A stretch of 64,000 nt of DNA from CAWJMD01 sp963700925 (GTDB lineage Bacteria > Actinomycetota > Actinomycetes > Actinomycetales > CAWJMD01): NCBI GenBank assembly GCA_963700925.1, contig OY969553.1:868001-932000 (forward strand). The letters are read 5' to 3'. The translations under genes and the position numbers were made by a program. The notes beneath the pieces were generated by a model. It was not told where the DNA came from and did not search any database. It saw only the letters and a program-made list of their open reading frames with translations. Positions 45,425 to 54,764 of this stretch are shown in pieces (the stretch's first letter is position 1; each line of letters starts with the position of its first letter).

Positions 45425-47674
45425 GTGAGCATCGCGCCCACTGCTGGACCAGAGTCACGAACCGCCTACCGGATCTGCCCGCTGTGCGAGGCGACGTGTG
45501 GCCTCACGCTCACCGTGGTGGACGACCGCATCACCCGTGTCAGGGGTGACCGGGACGACGTGTTCAGTGCCGGCTTCATCTGCCCCAAGGGAGCGGCCTT
45601 CGACCGCCTCGATGCCGACCCCGACCGGCTGCGCCGTCCGATGGTGCGTTCGGGGGACGACTGGCGCGAGGTCACCTGGGACGAGGCGTTCGCCGTGGTC
45701 GCCGAGCGGCTGGCTGCCGTCGTGGCCGAGCACGGGAAGCAGTCGGTCGGGCTGTACCTGGGCAACCCCAACGTCCACAACATCGCCGGTGGTCTGTACC
45801 CGGGCGGTCTGGCGCGAGCCCTGGGCACCAGCAACGTGTTCTCCGCGAGCTCGGTCGACCAGATGCCGAAGCACGTGTCGTCAGGCCTGATGTTCGGCGA
45901 CCCCAACGCGATCCCCATTCCCGACATCGACCGCACGCAGTTCCTGCTGATGCTCGGTGCGAACCCGGTCGACTCCGGCGGCTCGCTGTGCACGGCGCCC
46001 GACTTCCCGGGGCGGCTCAAGGCGCTCAAGGCCCGAGGTGGCCGGCTGGTGGTCGTCGACCCGCGGCGCACCCGTACGGCGGCGCTGGCAGAGCAGCACG
46101 TGGCGATCCGGCCGAGCACCGACGGCTTGTTCCTGATGGCGATCGTCCACGTGCTGCTGGGTGAGGGACTCGTCGACACCGGGTCGCTCGGCGAGCACTT
46201 CGCTGGCGCAGAGCGGCTGGCACCCCTCGCCGAGGACTTCTCACCAGAGGCCGTCGCTGGTGCGTGCGGGATCGAGGCCGATGACATCCGCTCCCTGGCA
46301 AGGGATCTGGCCGCTGCCGAGACCTCCGTGGTCTACGGCCGCATCGGCACGTCGACCGTCGAGTTCGGCACCGTGACCAGCTGGCTGGTCGACGTCGTCA
46401 ACATCCTGACCGGCAACTTCGACCGGCCCGGTGGCGCGATGTTCCCGCTCCCTCCACACCGCCGGCGCAGCAAGGGCGCCGGCCGCGGCTGGTCGACCGG
46501 TCGCTGGCACAGCCGCGTCCGGCGTTTCCCGGAGGTCAAGGGCGAGATGCCGGCCGCCGTCATGACCGAGGAGATCACGACGCCCGGCGAGGGTCAGATC
46601 CGCGCCATGATCACGGTCGCCGGCAACCCGGTGCTGTCGACGCCCGACGGCGCGGCCCTCGACGAGGCGCTGGCCGGCCTCGAGTTCATGGTCAGCGTCG
46701 ACCCCTACCTGAACGAGACGACGCGACGCGCCGACGTGATCCTGCCGCCGCCGCCTCCCACCCGGTCCGGCCACTACGACATCGCCTTCACCGAGCTCTC
46801 GGTACGCAACGTGGCGCGCTACTCCCCTGCCGTGGTGGCGCTGCAGGAGGGCGAGCTCGAAGAGGCCACGATCCTGGCCAGGTTGACACTGATCGCTGCC
46901 GGGCAGCAGGCGAGCACCCCGGCGTCCGCACTGGACGACGGCATCGTCGCGAAGACGCTGGCCAAGGCGGTCGCCGATCCCGGGTCGCCGGTCGAAGGCC
47001 GCGACCCTGCCGAGCTCGCTGCAGCGCTGACCGGCGACACACCGACCGACCGTCGGCTGGACATGCTGCTGCGCCTCGGCGCGTACGGCGACGGGTTCGG
47101 CGCGAACCCCGAAGGCCTTTCTCTCGCACGGCTGCTGGATGCGCCGCACGGCATCGACCTCGGCCCGATGCAGCCCCGCATCCCCGAGGTCCTGCGCACG
47201 ACGACGGGTCAGGTGGACGTCTGCCCGCCCACCATCGCGGCCGACATCCCCCGGCTGCGCGAGGCCCTGGACGAGCGTAGGGACGGGCTGGTCCTGATCG
47301 GGCGGCGGCACATGCGCTCGAACAACAGCTGGATGCACAACCTCAAGGTGCTGAACTCGGGCAGCAACACCTGCACCCTGCAGCTGCACCCCAAGACGGC
47401 CGCCGACCTGGGGCTCGAGGACGGTCAGGTGGCACGCGTCGCGAGTCGCACCGGCCAGATCGACGTGCCGGTCGAGGTCACGGACGTCGTGATGCCGGGC
47501 GTGGCGAGCCTGCCCCACGGCTGGGGCCACACGGCGTCGGGGATGCGCACCGAAGTCGCCTCTGCCAGACCGGGTGTCAACACCAACCTGCTGACCGACC
47601 CGCAGGCGCTCGACCCCCTGTCGGGCAACGCCGTCCTCAACGGCATCCCGGTGACGGTAACCGCAGCCAACTGA
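45425..47674 (+). CDS. Molybdopterin-dependent oxidoreductase (DMSO reductase superfamily)
   Basis: The 749-residue enzyme has a 4Fe-4S motif C-x2-C-x3-C (CPLCEATC, residues 17-24) and a fourth Cys in AGFICPKG, then the bis-MGD domains (LMLGANPVDSGGSL, VVDPRRTRTA) and a C-terminal molydopterin-dinucleotide-binding domain (NNSWMHNLKVL). At the position where formate dehydrogenases carry Cys/Sec, the chain reads SASSVDQMPKH with no cysteine, so Ser or another ligand is likely and a formate dehydrogenase label is not secure. The start at 45425 has GAGGAGG 6 bases before it. No partner subunits are adjacent, so it may act as a single soluble chain. Confidence 0.85.
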   Translation: MSIAPTAGPESRTAYRICPLCEATCGLTLTVVDDRITRVRGDRDDVFSAGFICPKGAAFDRLDADPDRLRRPMVRSGDDWREVTWDEAFAVVAERLAAVVAEHGKQSVGLYLGNPNVHNIAGGLYPGGLARALGTSNVFSASSVDQMPKHVSSGLMFGDPNAIPIPDIDRTQFLLMLGANPVDSGGSLCTAPDFPGRLKALKARGGRLVVVDPRRTRTAALAEQHVAIRPSTDGLFLMAIVHVLLGEGLVDTGSLGEHFAGAERLAPLAEDFSPEAVAGACGIEADDIRSLARDLAAAETSVVYGRIGTSTVEFGTVTSWLVDVVNILTGNFDRPGGAMFPLPPHRRRSKGAGRGWSTGRWHSRVRRFPEVKGEMPAAVMTEEITTPGEGQIRAMITVAGNPVLSTPDGAALDEALAGLEFMVSVDPYLNETTRRADVILPPPPPTRSGHYDIAFTELSVRNVARYSPAVVALQEGELEEATILARLTLIAAGQQASTPASALDDGIVAKTLAKAVADPGSPVEGRDPAELAAALTGDTPTDRRLDMLLRLGAYGDGFGANPEGLSLARLLDAPHGIDLGPMQPRIPEVLRTTTGQVDVCPPTIAADIPRLREALDERRDGLVLIGRRHMRSNNSWMHNLKVLNSGSNTCTLQLHPKTAADLGLEDGQVARVASRTGQIDVPVEVTDVVMPGVASLPHGWGHTASGMRTEVASARPGVNTNLLTDPQALDPLSGNAVLNGIPVTVTAAN

Positions 47675-47675
47675 C

Positions 47676-47720
47676 CTGTCAGGCCCACAATCCGCCCGAG
47701 TGGGTTTGTGGGCCTGACAG
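47676..47720. repeat. Strong inverted repeat between convergent genes (REP-like family 2, copy A)
   Basis: CTGTCAGGCCCACAA and its exact complement form a 15-bp perfect stem around a 15-base loop that itself contains a CCC/GGG pair. It begins 2 bp after the stop of the molybdoenzyme and lies 28 bp before the stop of the convergent ABC ATPase gene, ideal for a bidirectional terminator. Its right arm recurs exactly as GTGGGCCTGACAG at 54056-54068 in another convergent gap. Confidence 0.65.
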
Positions 47721-47747
47721 ATGAACTGGGGCAGTCGAACTGGGCTG

Positions 47748-49016
47748 CTAGTCCTTGGTGGTCGCGATCGGCTCGTTCTCCTTCGAGGCGCGCTCCAGCG
47801 ACTCCTTGCGCTCGACCTCGTTCTGCTCCTGGATCTCCTTGGCCTTCGCCTCGTCGCGGGTCAGGTTCTCGCCGGACTGCGGGTTGAACAGGTGCATGCG
47901 ACGCGGGTCGAACCAGAGCTTCGCCCGGGCGCCCTCGCGCACGCGGCTCATCGCGTCGAGGGCGACGATCATCTGAGTGCGCATGCCCTCGCCGTCGAGG
48001 TCGTGGTCGAGCTCCTCGAGCTTGGCCTTGATCTGGTCGTCCGCATCGAAGGGCACGTAGGCGTAGAGCTCGTTGCCGAGCCACTCGGTGACGTCGATGT
48101 CGATCTCGAAGGTGACGCCGTCGGCCGCCTTGCGCTCGTCCATCACCGCCGCGTCCTCGAAGTGCTCCGGACGGATGCCCGCGATCAGCAGGTCGACGCC
48201 ACCGGCACGGTCGGCCACGTCCTGGCTGACCTCGACTGTGGCAAAGGGCAACTCGAGCGAGGTGCCGTTCAGCCGCGCGGGGAGGAAGTTCATCGGCGGC
48301 GAGCCGATGAAGCCGGCGACGAACAGGTTGACCGGCTGCTCGTACAGCTCGCGCGGGCTTGCGCACTGCTCGAGGTTGCCCTTCTTGAGCACCGCAACCC
48401 GGTCGCCGAGCGTCATCGCCTCGGTCTGGTCGTGCGTGACGTAGACCGTCGTCGTGCCGAGACGCCTTTGCATGCGCGAGATCTCGGTGCGCATCTGCCC
48501 GCGCAGCTTGGCGTCGAGGTTCGACAGCGGTTCGTCGAACAGGAAGGCGTCGGCCTGGCGGACGATGGCGCGACCCATCGCCACGCGCTGCCGCTGACCA
48601 CCCGACAGGTTGGCTGGCTTGCGGTCGAGGTGGTCCTTCAGCTCGAGCATGTCGGCCGCGGTCGTGACCCGGCGCTTGATCTCCGCCTCGTCCTGCTTGC
48701 CCTTGGCAAGGCGCAGCGGGAACGCGATGTTCTCGAAGACCGTCAGGTGCGGGTACAGCGCGTAGTTCTGGAACACCATGGACAGGTTGCGGTCTCGCGG
48801 CGCCTTGTCGTTCACCCTCTGGCCGTTGATGAGCATGTCGCCGGACGTGATGTCCTCGAGCCCGACGATCATCCGCAGCAGTGTCGACTTTCCGCACCCC
48901 GACGGCCCGACGAGGATCATCAGCTCCCCGTCGGCGATGTCGAGGCTGACGTCGTTGACGGCCTTGAAGCCGTCGCCGTACTGCTTGACGATGTTCTTCA
49001 GCGTGATGCCAGACAC
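47748..49016 (-). CDS. sugC: Sugar ABC transporter ATP-binding protein (SugC/MsiK/UgpC type)
   Basis: The 422-residue ATPase is of the CUT1 class. Walker A is GPSGCGKSTLL (residues 37-47), signature LSGGQRQRVAMGRAI, Walker B AFLFDEPLSNLDAK and the H-loop VTHDQTEA. The C-terminal MOBE/OB region carries IRPEHFEDA. The last 40 residues are a charged Glu/Lys-rich extension beyond the usual 370-390. The GTG start has AAGGAG. It ends the LpqY-SugABC-type cluster, 13 bp after the SugB-like permease. Confidence 0.9.
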   Translation of the reverse strand: MSGITLKNIVKQYGDGFKAVNDVSLDIADGELMILVGPSGCGKSTLLRMIVGLEDITSGDMLINGQRVNDKAPRDRNLSMVFQNYALYPHLTVFENIAFPLRLAKGKQDEAEIKRRVTTAADMLELKDHLDRKPANLSGGQRQRVAMGRAIVRQADAFLFDEPLSNLDAKLRGQMRTEISRMQRRLGTTTVYVTHDQTEAMTLGDRVAVLKKGNLEQCASPRELYEQPVNLFVAGFIGSPPMNFLPARLNGTSLELPFATVEVSQDVADRAGGVDLLIAGIRPEHFEDAAVMDERKAADGVTFEIDIDVTEWLGNELYAYVPFDADDQIKAKLEELDHDLDGEGMRTQMIVALDAMSRVREGARAKLWFDPRRMHLFNPQSGENLTRDEAKAKEIQEQNEVERKESLERASKENEPIATTKD

Positions 49017-49029
49017 AGTTCGCTCCTTC

Positions 49030-49863
49030 TCAGCCCTTGACGGCGCCGTTGGTCAGGCCGGCCACGATCCGTCGCTGGAAGACGAGGACGAGGATGACCA
49101 CGGGGATGGTGACGATGACGGCGGCGGCCGAGATGCCGCCGGTTGGGTTCTCGAACTGCGAGGCACCGGTGAACGCTGACAGCGCCGCCGGCACCGGGCG
49201 GGACGCCCCGGTCGAGGTCAGCGAAATGCCGTAGACGAAGTCGTTCCAGGCGATGAAGAACGCGATGATCGCTGTGGTGAACACTCCCGGCGCGGCCAGC
49301 GGCACGATCACCTTGCGGAACGCCTGCCAGTTCGTGGCGCCGTCGACCTGGGCGGCTTGCTCCATCTCCCAAGGGATCTCGCGGAAGAAGGCCGACAGCG
49401 TCCAGATCGACAGCGGCAGGGTCAGGGACAGGTACGGGATGATCAGGCCCGGCCACGTGTCGTAGAGCCCGATCGTGCGCCACAGGTTGAACAGCGGCGT
49501 GACGATCGAGATCACCGGGAAGATCGAGACGGCCAGCGCCGTGGTCAGCACGACCTTCTTGCCCGGGAAGTCGAGCCTGGCGATCGCGTAGGCGCAGAAC
49601 ATCGCCAGGATGACCGCCAGCAGCGTGGCGATCAGCGAGATGCCGATGGAGTTGCGCAGCGCCGGCAGGAACAGGTCGGACGCGCCGCCGACGAAGATCT
49701 CGTTGTAGTTCTCGGTCACCCACGCCGTGGGCAGGAACTTGCCCGTGGTCAGGTCGCTCGGGCTCTTGAAGCTCAGCGAGATGATCCACGCGACCGGGAA
49801 CAGTGCGTAGAGGAAGATCGCGGCGCCCGCCACGTACCAGGAAACCTTCTCGCGGGTGCTCAT
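49030..49863 (-). CDS. sugB: Sugar ABC transporter permease (SugB/MalG type)
   Basis: The 277-residue inner-membrane subunit has six hydrophobic segments. The EAA loop is seen as EQAAQVDGATNWQAFRKVIVPLAAPG. The N-terminal segment FLYALFPVAWIISLSFK and periplasmic TTGKFLPTAWVTENY are CUT1 features. It starts 1 bp after the SugA-like stop and is translated with it. Order and similarity match mycobacterial sugB of the trehalose-recycling LpqY-SugABC importer. Confidence 0.9.
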   Translation of the reverse strand: MSTREKVSWYVAGAAIFLYALFPVAWIISLSFKSPSDLTTGKFLPTAWVTENYNEIFVGGASDLFLPALRNSIGISLIATLLAVILAMFCAYAIARLDFPGKKVVLTTALAVSIFPVISIVTPLFNLWRTIGLYDTWPGLIIPYLSLTLPLSIWTLSAFFREIPWEMEQAAQVDGATNWQAFRKVIVPLAAPGVFTTAIIAFFIAWNDFVYGISLTSTGASRPVPAALSAFTGASQFENPTGGISAAAVIVTIPVVILVLVFQRRIVAGLTNGAVKG

Positions 49864-49864
49864 C

Positions 49865-50816
49865 TCAGTTCTCCCCTCGAGCCTGCGCCAGGTCGACCTT
49901 GAAGAACTTGATGAAGCCGACGCAGATGATCAGCACCGAGAGGAAGAGCAGCACCGCGTAGGCGCTGCCCAGGCCGATCTCGAGTCGGCTGATGGTCTGG
50001 GCGTACGCGCCGAACGACAAGGTTGCCGTCCCCGAGGCGCCGTTCGTCATGATGAAGACCGCGTCGAAGATGCGGAACGCGTCGAGGGTGCGGAACAGCA
50101 CCGCCACCATGATCGCGGCCTTCATGTTCGGGATCGTGACCCGCCACAGTCGCTGCCAGAACGTGGCACCGTCGACCCTCGCGGCTTCTTGCAAGGACTC
50201 GGGCACCTGCGCGAGACCCGACAGGATCAACAGCGAGATGAACGGCGTCGTCTTCCAGATCTCGGTCAGGCAGATCACGAAGACGGCGGTGCCGAACGAG
50301 CTGAACCAGTCCTTGCCGTCGGTACCGAACCAGCCGTTGACGAAGCCCGTGCTGACGTTGAAGCCGAACGCCCACGCGAACGCCGAGACCACCGTGATGA
50401 TCGCGTAGGGGATCAGGATCGCGGTGCGCAAGCGGGCCACGGATGGTCACGATGGCCTTGTTCATCACCATCGCCAGGGCGAAGCCGAGCACCAGCTCGA
50501 CGCCGACCGTGACGACCGTGATCAGCACCGTCGTGCCGAACTGCGTCCACCACACGCCGTCCGTCAGGATCACGATGTAGTTCTTCAGGAAGACGAACTT
50601 GCGGTCGTCGGGAGCGGTCAGGCGGTACGAGAAGAGCGACTCGTAAAACGCCTGCACGATCGGGTACGCGGTGACGAGAAGCATCACCGCAAAGGCCGGG
50701 CCCGCAAGCATCCAGCCGAGCTTGGCCTCCGACCGGCTGCGGTCGGATCCTCGCTGTCTCTTCGGCTTGGCGGGCGCGGCGGCCTCCGCCGCCGCCGGGG
50801 TCGTTGTCGAGGTCAC
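49865..50816 (-). pseudogene. sugA: Sugar ABC transporter permease (SugA/MalF type), one-base insertion
   Basis: Two overlapping frames together give a complete 316-residue MalF-type permease. The first covers VTSTTTPAAAEA through FALAMVMNKAIVTIRG. The second starts LRTAILIPYAIITVVSAFAW and includes the EAA loop EAARVDGATFWQRLWRVTIPN and the end GFIKFFKVDLAQARGEN. Deleting one C of the GGCCC run near 50434-50440 joins them (951 bases, a multiple of three). The GTG start overlaps the stop of the corrected binding-protein gene by 4 bp. This may be a sequencing error, since the gene has two similar neighbours. Confidence 0.8.
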
Positions 50817-52116
50817 AGCAGCCTCTCCCCTTTCAGCACGCCGGTGATCAGGTCGGTCGCGTCCTCCGGCGTGCTCTCCGGGTCGACGGAACGACGGCGG
50901 GTGCCAGGTCTTCTGGAGCCCGGTGGAGACCTCGTTGTAATAGGCGGTCTGAGGCCTCGGTGCGGCCAGCTCGAGCGACTCGCGCAGGACGTCGGCCATC
51001 GGGAAGGCCTCCTGCACCTCGGGGTCGTCGAACACGGCAGCCTTGGCCGCCGGGTTGCCGTTGGTGATGAAGTACAGCTTCTGGTTCTCCTCGCTGACGA
51101 TGCACCGAGCGGCCTCGAACGACAGGTCGACGTTCTCGCTGACGGCGCTGACGCCGATGTCGATGCCGCCCAGCGGCGGGGCCGGGTCCTCGCCCTCGAC
51201 GGTCGCCGGGTAGAGCGCCCAGCCCCAGTCGTCGAGCGCCGCCTGGTCGTACGCGCCCTCCTCGACCGCTGCCTTGGAGGCGGGCCAGACGAACGGGTAG
51301 TTGACCTGGAAGCCGGCGTCCTCGGCCCGGAACGACAGCATCGACGAGCCCTCGTTGGCCGTCGTGAAACCCGCTGGTGCGGAGCTGGAGTTCGCCACGG
51401 CCGCGATCACCCTGGCGGCCTCGCGTCCGGCATCGGAGGTCAGCCCCAGCTTGACCTGGTCGGCCGGCGCCTCCGGGATTCTCGATGATCTGGCCGCCGG
51501 CGCCTTCGATCAGGGCGTTGATCCAGACGGTCAGCGACTCGGCCCGGATGCCCTGGGCGGCGATCGTCACCTCCTCTGACTCCGCGGCCTCGATGATCTG
51601 GTCCCACGTCACGGGGCCCGCGTCGACGTCGAGCCCGGCCGCCTCCGCGACCGACGTGCGGTACCAGAGGATCTGGGTGTTGGCCCAGAACGGGATCGCG
51701 ACCAGCTCGTCCTTCCAGGTGGCGCCCGCGAGTGCGCCCTCCAGCACGTCGTCGGTTACCTCCGTCTCCACCTCTTCGGGGATGTCGGCGAGGAATCCGG
51801 CCTCGGCGAACTCGGGGACGAACGGCGGGTCGAGGCTCATCAGATCGATGCTCGTGTCCTGGGCGGCGAGCCTCCGGACGAGCTGCTCACGCTGCCCGGG
51901 AGCGTCGCGCGGAAGGAGCGACGTCTCGATCGTGTACGCCCCTGCGGCCTCCTCGGTGCAGATCTTCGCGATCTCCGCCTGGCCTCCGTCGTCGGGGTTG
52001 ATGTACCAGGTCAGGGACGGCGGCCCGCCGTCGTCGTTGCTGCACGCCGCCAAGCTCGCGGTCAGTACAACCGCAGCGACCCCCGCGAACGCCCTTCCTC
52101 TCCTGCGATGTCCCAC
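50813..52116 (-). pseudogene. lpqY: LpqY-like sugar-binding lipoprotein, two one-base insertions
   Basis: The lipoprotein signal GVAAVVLTASLAAC begins a CUT1 solute-binding protein. The N-terminal half (TWYINPDDGGQAEIAK, SLLPRDAPGQREQLVRRL, TSIDLMSLDPPFVPEFAEAG) resembles mycobacterial LpqY. The frame is broken near 51475 (extra G in AATCCCGGAGG, read on the minus strand) and again near 50890 (extra T in TCGTTCCGTC). Removing both bases gives 433 residues without other stops, ending VLKGERLL, and restores the 4-bp GTGA overlap with sugA. LpqY-SugABC imports trehalose released by mycolyl transfer in mycobacteria; here the ligand is inferred. Confidence 0.8.
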
Positions 52117-52201
52117 TGCGCTGCTCCGTCCACGTCGGGTACGGACCGCGACCGGCCCTTCGTAGGGTGTTTCCTACTCCCTTTGCGCCGGAAGCGCACT
52201 A

Positions 52202-52230
52202 CTTGACCGAATGCCCCCGGAGCCGGTATC
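52202..52230 (+). promoter_or_regulatory. Candidate promoter for the class I fumarase gene
   Basis: TTGACC and GTATCC are 17 bases apart, about 76-104 bases upstream of the fumarase start. A TACGCT box at 52252-52257 is an alternative -10. The 189-bp gap also has to hold the lpqY promoter on the other strand. Confidence 0.3.
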
Positions 52231-52305
52231 CGCCTGCGCCGGCGCACCCTTCTACGCTGGTGGTTCCGCGTCCCGACCCGCGACCCCGACCGCCTGGAGA
52301 CCGCC

Positions 52306-54009
52306 GTGTCAGAGCCCTCGTTCGACTACACCGACCTCCTGCCCGTCGGTGACGACGGCACCGAGTACCGGCTGCTCACCGCCGAGGGCGTCCGAGCCGT
52401 CGACGGGCCGGGTGGGCGCACGTTCCTCGAGGTCGACGGCGAGGCCCTGCGGATGCTGGCCGAGACCGCCATGCACGACATCGCGCACTACCTGCGGCCG
52501 GCGCACCTCGCCCAGCTGCGCCGCATCGTCGACGACGCCGAGGCGAGCCCCAACGACCGGTTCGTCGCCCTCGACCTGCTGAAGAACGCCAACATCGCCG
52601 CCGGCGGGATCCTGCCGATGTGCCAGGACACCGGTACGGCGATCGTGATGGGCAAGCGGGGCGGACAGGTGCTGCGGTCCACGTCCGACCCCTTTGGAAC
52701 GGACGAAGAAGCCCTGGCCCGAGGCATTTTCGACGCCTACACCCGCCTGAACCTGCGCTACTCGCAGCTCGCTCCGATCACGATGTGGGAAGAGCGCAAC
52801 ACCGGCTCGAACCTGCCGGCCCAGATCGAGCTGTACGCGGACACCAAGGCAGGGCACGAGGCGCAGTACGACTTCCTGTTCATGGCCAAGGGCGGAGGGT
52901 CGGCGAACAAGTCGTTCCTGTACCAGGAGACGAAGGCGGTGCTGAACCCCGACCGCATGCTCGCCTTCCTCGAGGAGAAGCTGCGCTCCCTCGGCACCTC
53001 GGCGTGTCCGCCGTACCACCTGGCGATCGTCGTCGGCGGCACCAGCGCCGAGTTCGCCCTGAAGACAGCGAAGTACGCGTCCGCCAAGTACCTCGACGCA
53101 CTCCCGACGTCGGGGTCACCGTCCGGGCACGCCTTCAGGGACCTCGACCTCGAGCTGCAGGTGCTCGAGCTGACGCGCCATCTCGGCATCGGCGCGCAGT
53201 TCGGGGGCAAGTACTTCTGCCACGACGTGCGGGTGGTGCGGCTGCCGCGCCACGGGGCCTCGTGCCCGGTGGCGATCGCCGTCTCGTGCTCGGCCGACCG
53301 GCAGGCCAGGGCGCGGATCACGTCCGAGGGCGTGTTCATCGAGAAGCTCGAGACCGACCCCGCCTCGTTCCTGCCCGACACGACCGACGAGCACCTCGAC
53401 GAAGCCGCTGCGGGGGTCGTCGAGATCGACCTCAACCGTCCGATGGACGAGATCCGCGCCGAGCTGAGCCGGCACCCGGTCAAGACGCGGCTGTCGCTGA
53501 CCGGACCGCTCGTGGTCGCACGCGACATCGCCCACGCGAAGATCAAGGACCTGCTCGACGCCGGCCAGCCCATGCCGCAGTACCTGCGCGACCACGCGGT
53601 GTACTACGCCGGGCCGGCAAAGACCCCGGAGGGCTACGCGTCGGGCTCGTTCGGCCCGACCACGGCCGGACGGATGGACTCGTACGTCGAGCAGTTCCAG
53701 GCCGCTGGCGGCTCGCTCGTGATGCTCGCGAAGGGCAACCGGTCCGACCAGGTGACGAGGGCCTGTGCCGCACACGGCGGGTTCTACCTCGGCTCGATCG
53801 GCGGCCCGGCCGCGAGGCTCGCGCAGGACTGCATCACGAAGGTCGAGGTGCTGGAGTACCCCGAGCTCGGCATGGAGGCGGTCTGGAAGATCGAGGTCCA
53901 GAACTTCCCCGCGTTCGTCGTCGTGGACGACAAGGGCAACGACTTCTTCGCCGAGACCACGAAGCCGCTCGTGATGACGATCTCGCGGCGCCCCGACGTC
54001 GACGCCTAG
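52306..54009 (+). CDS. fumA: Fumarate hydratase, class I (iron-sulfur)
   Basis: The 567-residue enzyme is two domains in one chain. The N-terminal domain has the 4Fe-4S ligands in PMCQDTGTAI, CHDVRVVRLPRHGASC and SCSADRQARA. The C-terminal domain has TRLSLTGPLVVARDIAHAK, GSFGPTTAGRMDSYVEQFQ and LAKGNRSDQV. It hydrates fumarate to malate and is oxygen-sensitive. The GTG start has GGAG about 9 bases upstream. A class II fumarase lies 1.3 kb further on, so the cell has a stable backup. It converges with the EcsC-like gene; the gap holds a REP-like palindrome. Confidence 0.95.
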   Translation: MSEPSFDYTDLLPVGDDGTEYRLLTAEGVRAVDGPGGRTFLEVDGEALRMLAETAMHDIAHYLRPAHLAQLRRIVDDAEASPNDRFVALDLLKNANIAAGGILPMCQDTGTAIVMGKRGGQVLRSTSDPFGTDEEALARGIFDAYTRLNLRYSQLAPITMWEERNTGSNLPAQIELYADTKAGHEAQYDFLFMAKGGGSANKSFLYQETKAVLNPDRMLAFLEEKLRSLGTSACPPYHLAIVVGGTSAEFALKTAKYASAKYLDALPTSGSPSGHAFRDLDLELQVLELTRHLGIGAQFGGKYFCHDVRVVRLPRHGASCPVAIAVSCSADRQARARITSEGVFIEKLETDPASFLPDTTDEHLDEAAAGVVEIDLNRPMDEIRAELSRHPVKTRLSLTGPLVVARDIAHAKIKDLLDAGQPMPQYLRDHAVYYAGPAKTPEGYASGSFGPTTAGRMDSYVEQFQAAGGSLVMLAKGNRSDQVTRACAAHGGFYLGSIGGPAARLAQDCITKVEVLEYPELGMEAVWKIEVQNFPAFVVVDDKGNDFFAETTKPLVMTISRRPDVDA

Positions 54010-54020
54010 ACCCAAACCCC

Positions 54021-54071
54021 TGACTTGTCGGAACCACAACCCACCAGGCGCGGTGGTGGGCCTGACAGTGC
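54021..54071. repeat. Degenerate palindromic element between convergent genes (REP-like family 2, copy B)
   Basis: The sequence CCCACCA (54040-54046) pairs with TGGTGGG (54054-54060), and outer TTGTC with GACAG. It aligns along its length to copy A at 47.7 kb: both have TGAC-TGTC on the left, CCACAA in the centre-left and GTGGGCCTGACAG on the right. Like copy A it lies between converging genes, so a terminator role fits. Confidence 0.55.
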
Positions 54072-54740
54072 TCAGTGGGGCGTGCCGTACTCGCGCACCG
54101 GCAGCTGCTGCTCGAACTCCCGTCGTGCGGCGTTCGCAACGCGGCGGGTGATGGCGAGGTCGACGACGCCACCGACGACGGCTCCGACGATCGGAACGGC
54201 CTTGCCCGCGGACGTACCGGCCACGCGGGTGGCGATGACGCCGCCGGACTTGCCGGCGGCGCTCCTGGCGGCGACCCGCGAAACCGCCTTCGCCTGAACG
54301 CGTGGGATCAGCGACTTCGCCGCCCTCTCGCCGACCTCGCGTCCGGCCTTCTGCATGCCGCTCGACATCGAGCTGCCCGTCACGATCCGGGAGATACGTT
54401 CACGCACCCGGGGGTCGTCGAGGTCGTGCCCGTGCGCGTAGGCGATCGCCGCCGACACGCGGGCCTGCACGAACATCGAAGCGGCGGTGGCCGGCGCCAG
54501 GCCCGCGAGCATCGTGACCAGCCCGCCGAGCCCCGAGACCGCACCCTGGACCGCGGCCTGCGTGACCTGGCCTCGCACGACCCGATCGATCACCGCTGAC
54601 GTCGAGTACCCCTTGCGGCGCAACGGGTCGACGAGGTCGCGGGCGCCCTTGAACGGGCCGATGCCCTCGATGGCCGCCTTGACGACCTGGGTGATGAACT
54701 GGTCGAAGGGGCCCTCGTCCCGTCTCACGATCTCGGTCAT
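54072..54740 (-). CDS. EcsC-like protein
   Basis: The 222-residue protein has glycine/alanine-rich amphipathic helices: VTQAAVQGAVSGLGGLVTMLAGLAPATAASMFVQARV and KAVPIVGAVVGGVVDLAITRRVANAARREF. These resemble the EcsC family, whose function is poorly known. There is no signal peptide; membrane association is plausible. ATG 54740 or ATG 54749 could be the start; the former gives TEIVRRDEGP. It is separated from the methyltransferase-like gene by 24 bp on the same strand. Confidence 0.65.
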   Translation of the reverse strand: MTEIVRRDEGPFDQFITQVVKAAIEGIGPFKGARDLVDPLRRKGYSTSAVIDRVVRGQVTQAAVQGAVSGLGGLVTMLAGLAPATAASMFVQARVSAAIAYAHGHDLDDPRVRERISRIVTGSSMSSGMQKAGREVGERAAKSLIPRVQAKAVSRVAARSAAGKSGGVIATRVAGTSAGKAVPIVGAVVGGVVDLAITRRVANAARREFEQQLPVREYGTPH

Positions 54741-54764
54741 GGCACTCACCCTGCCACGCTCGAG

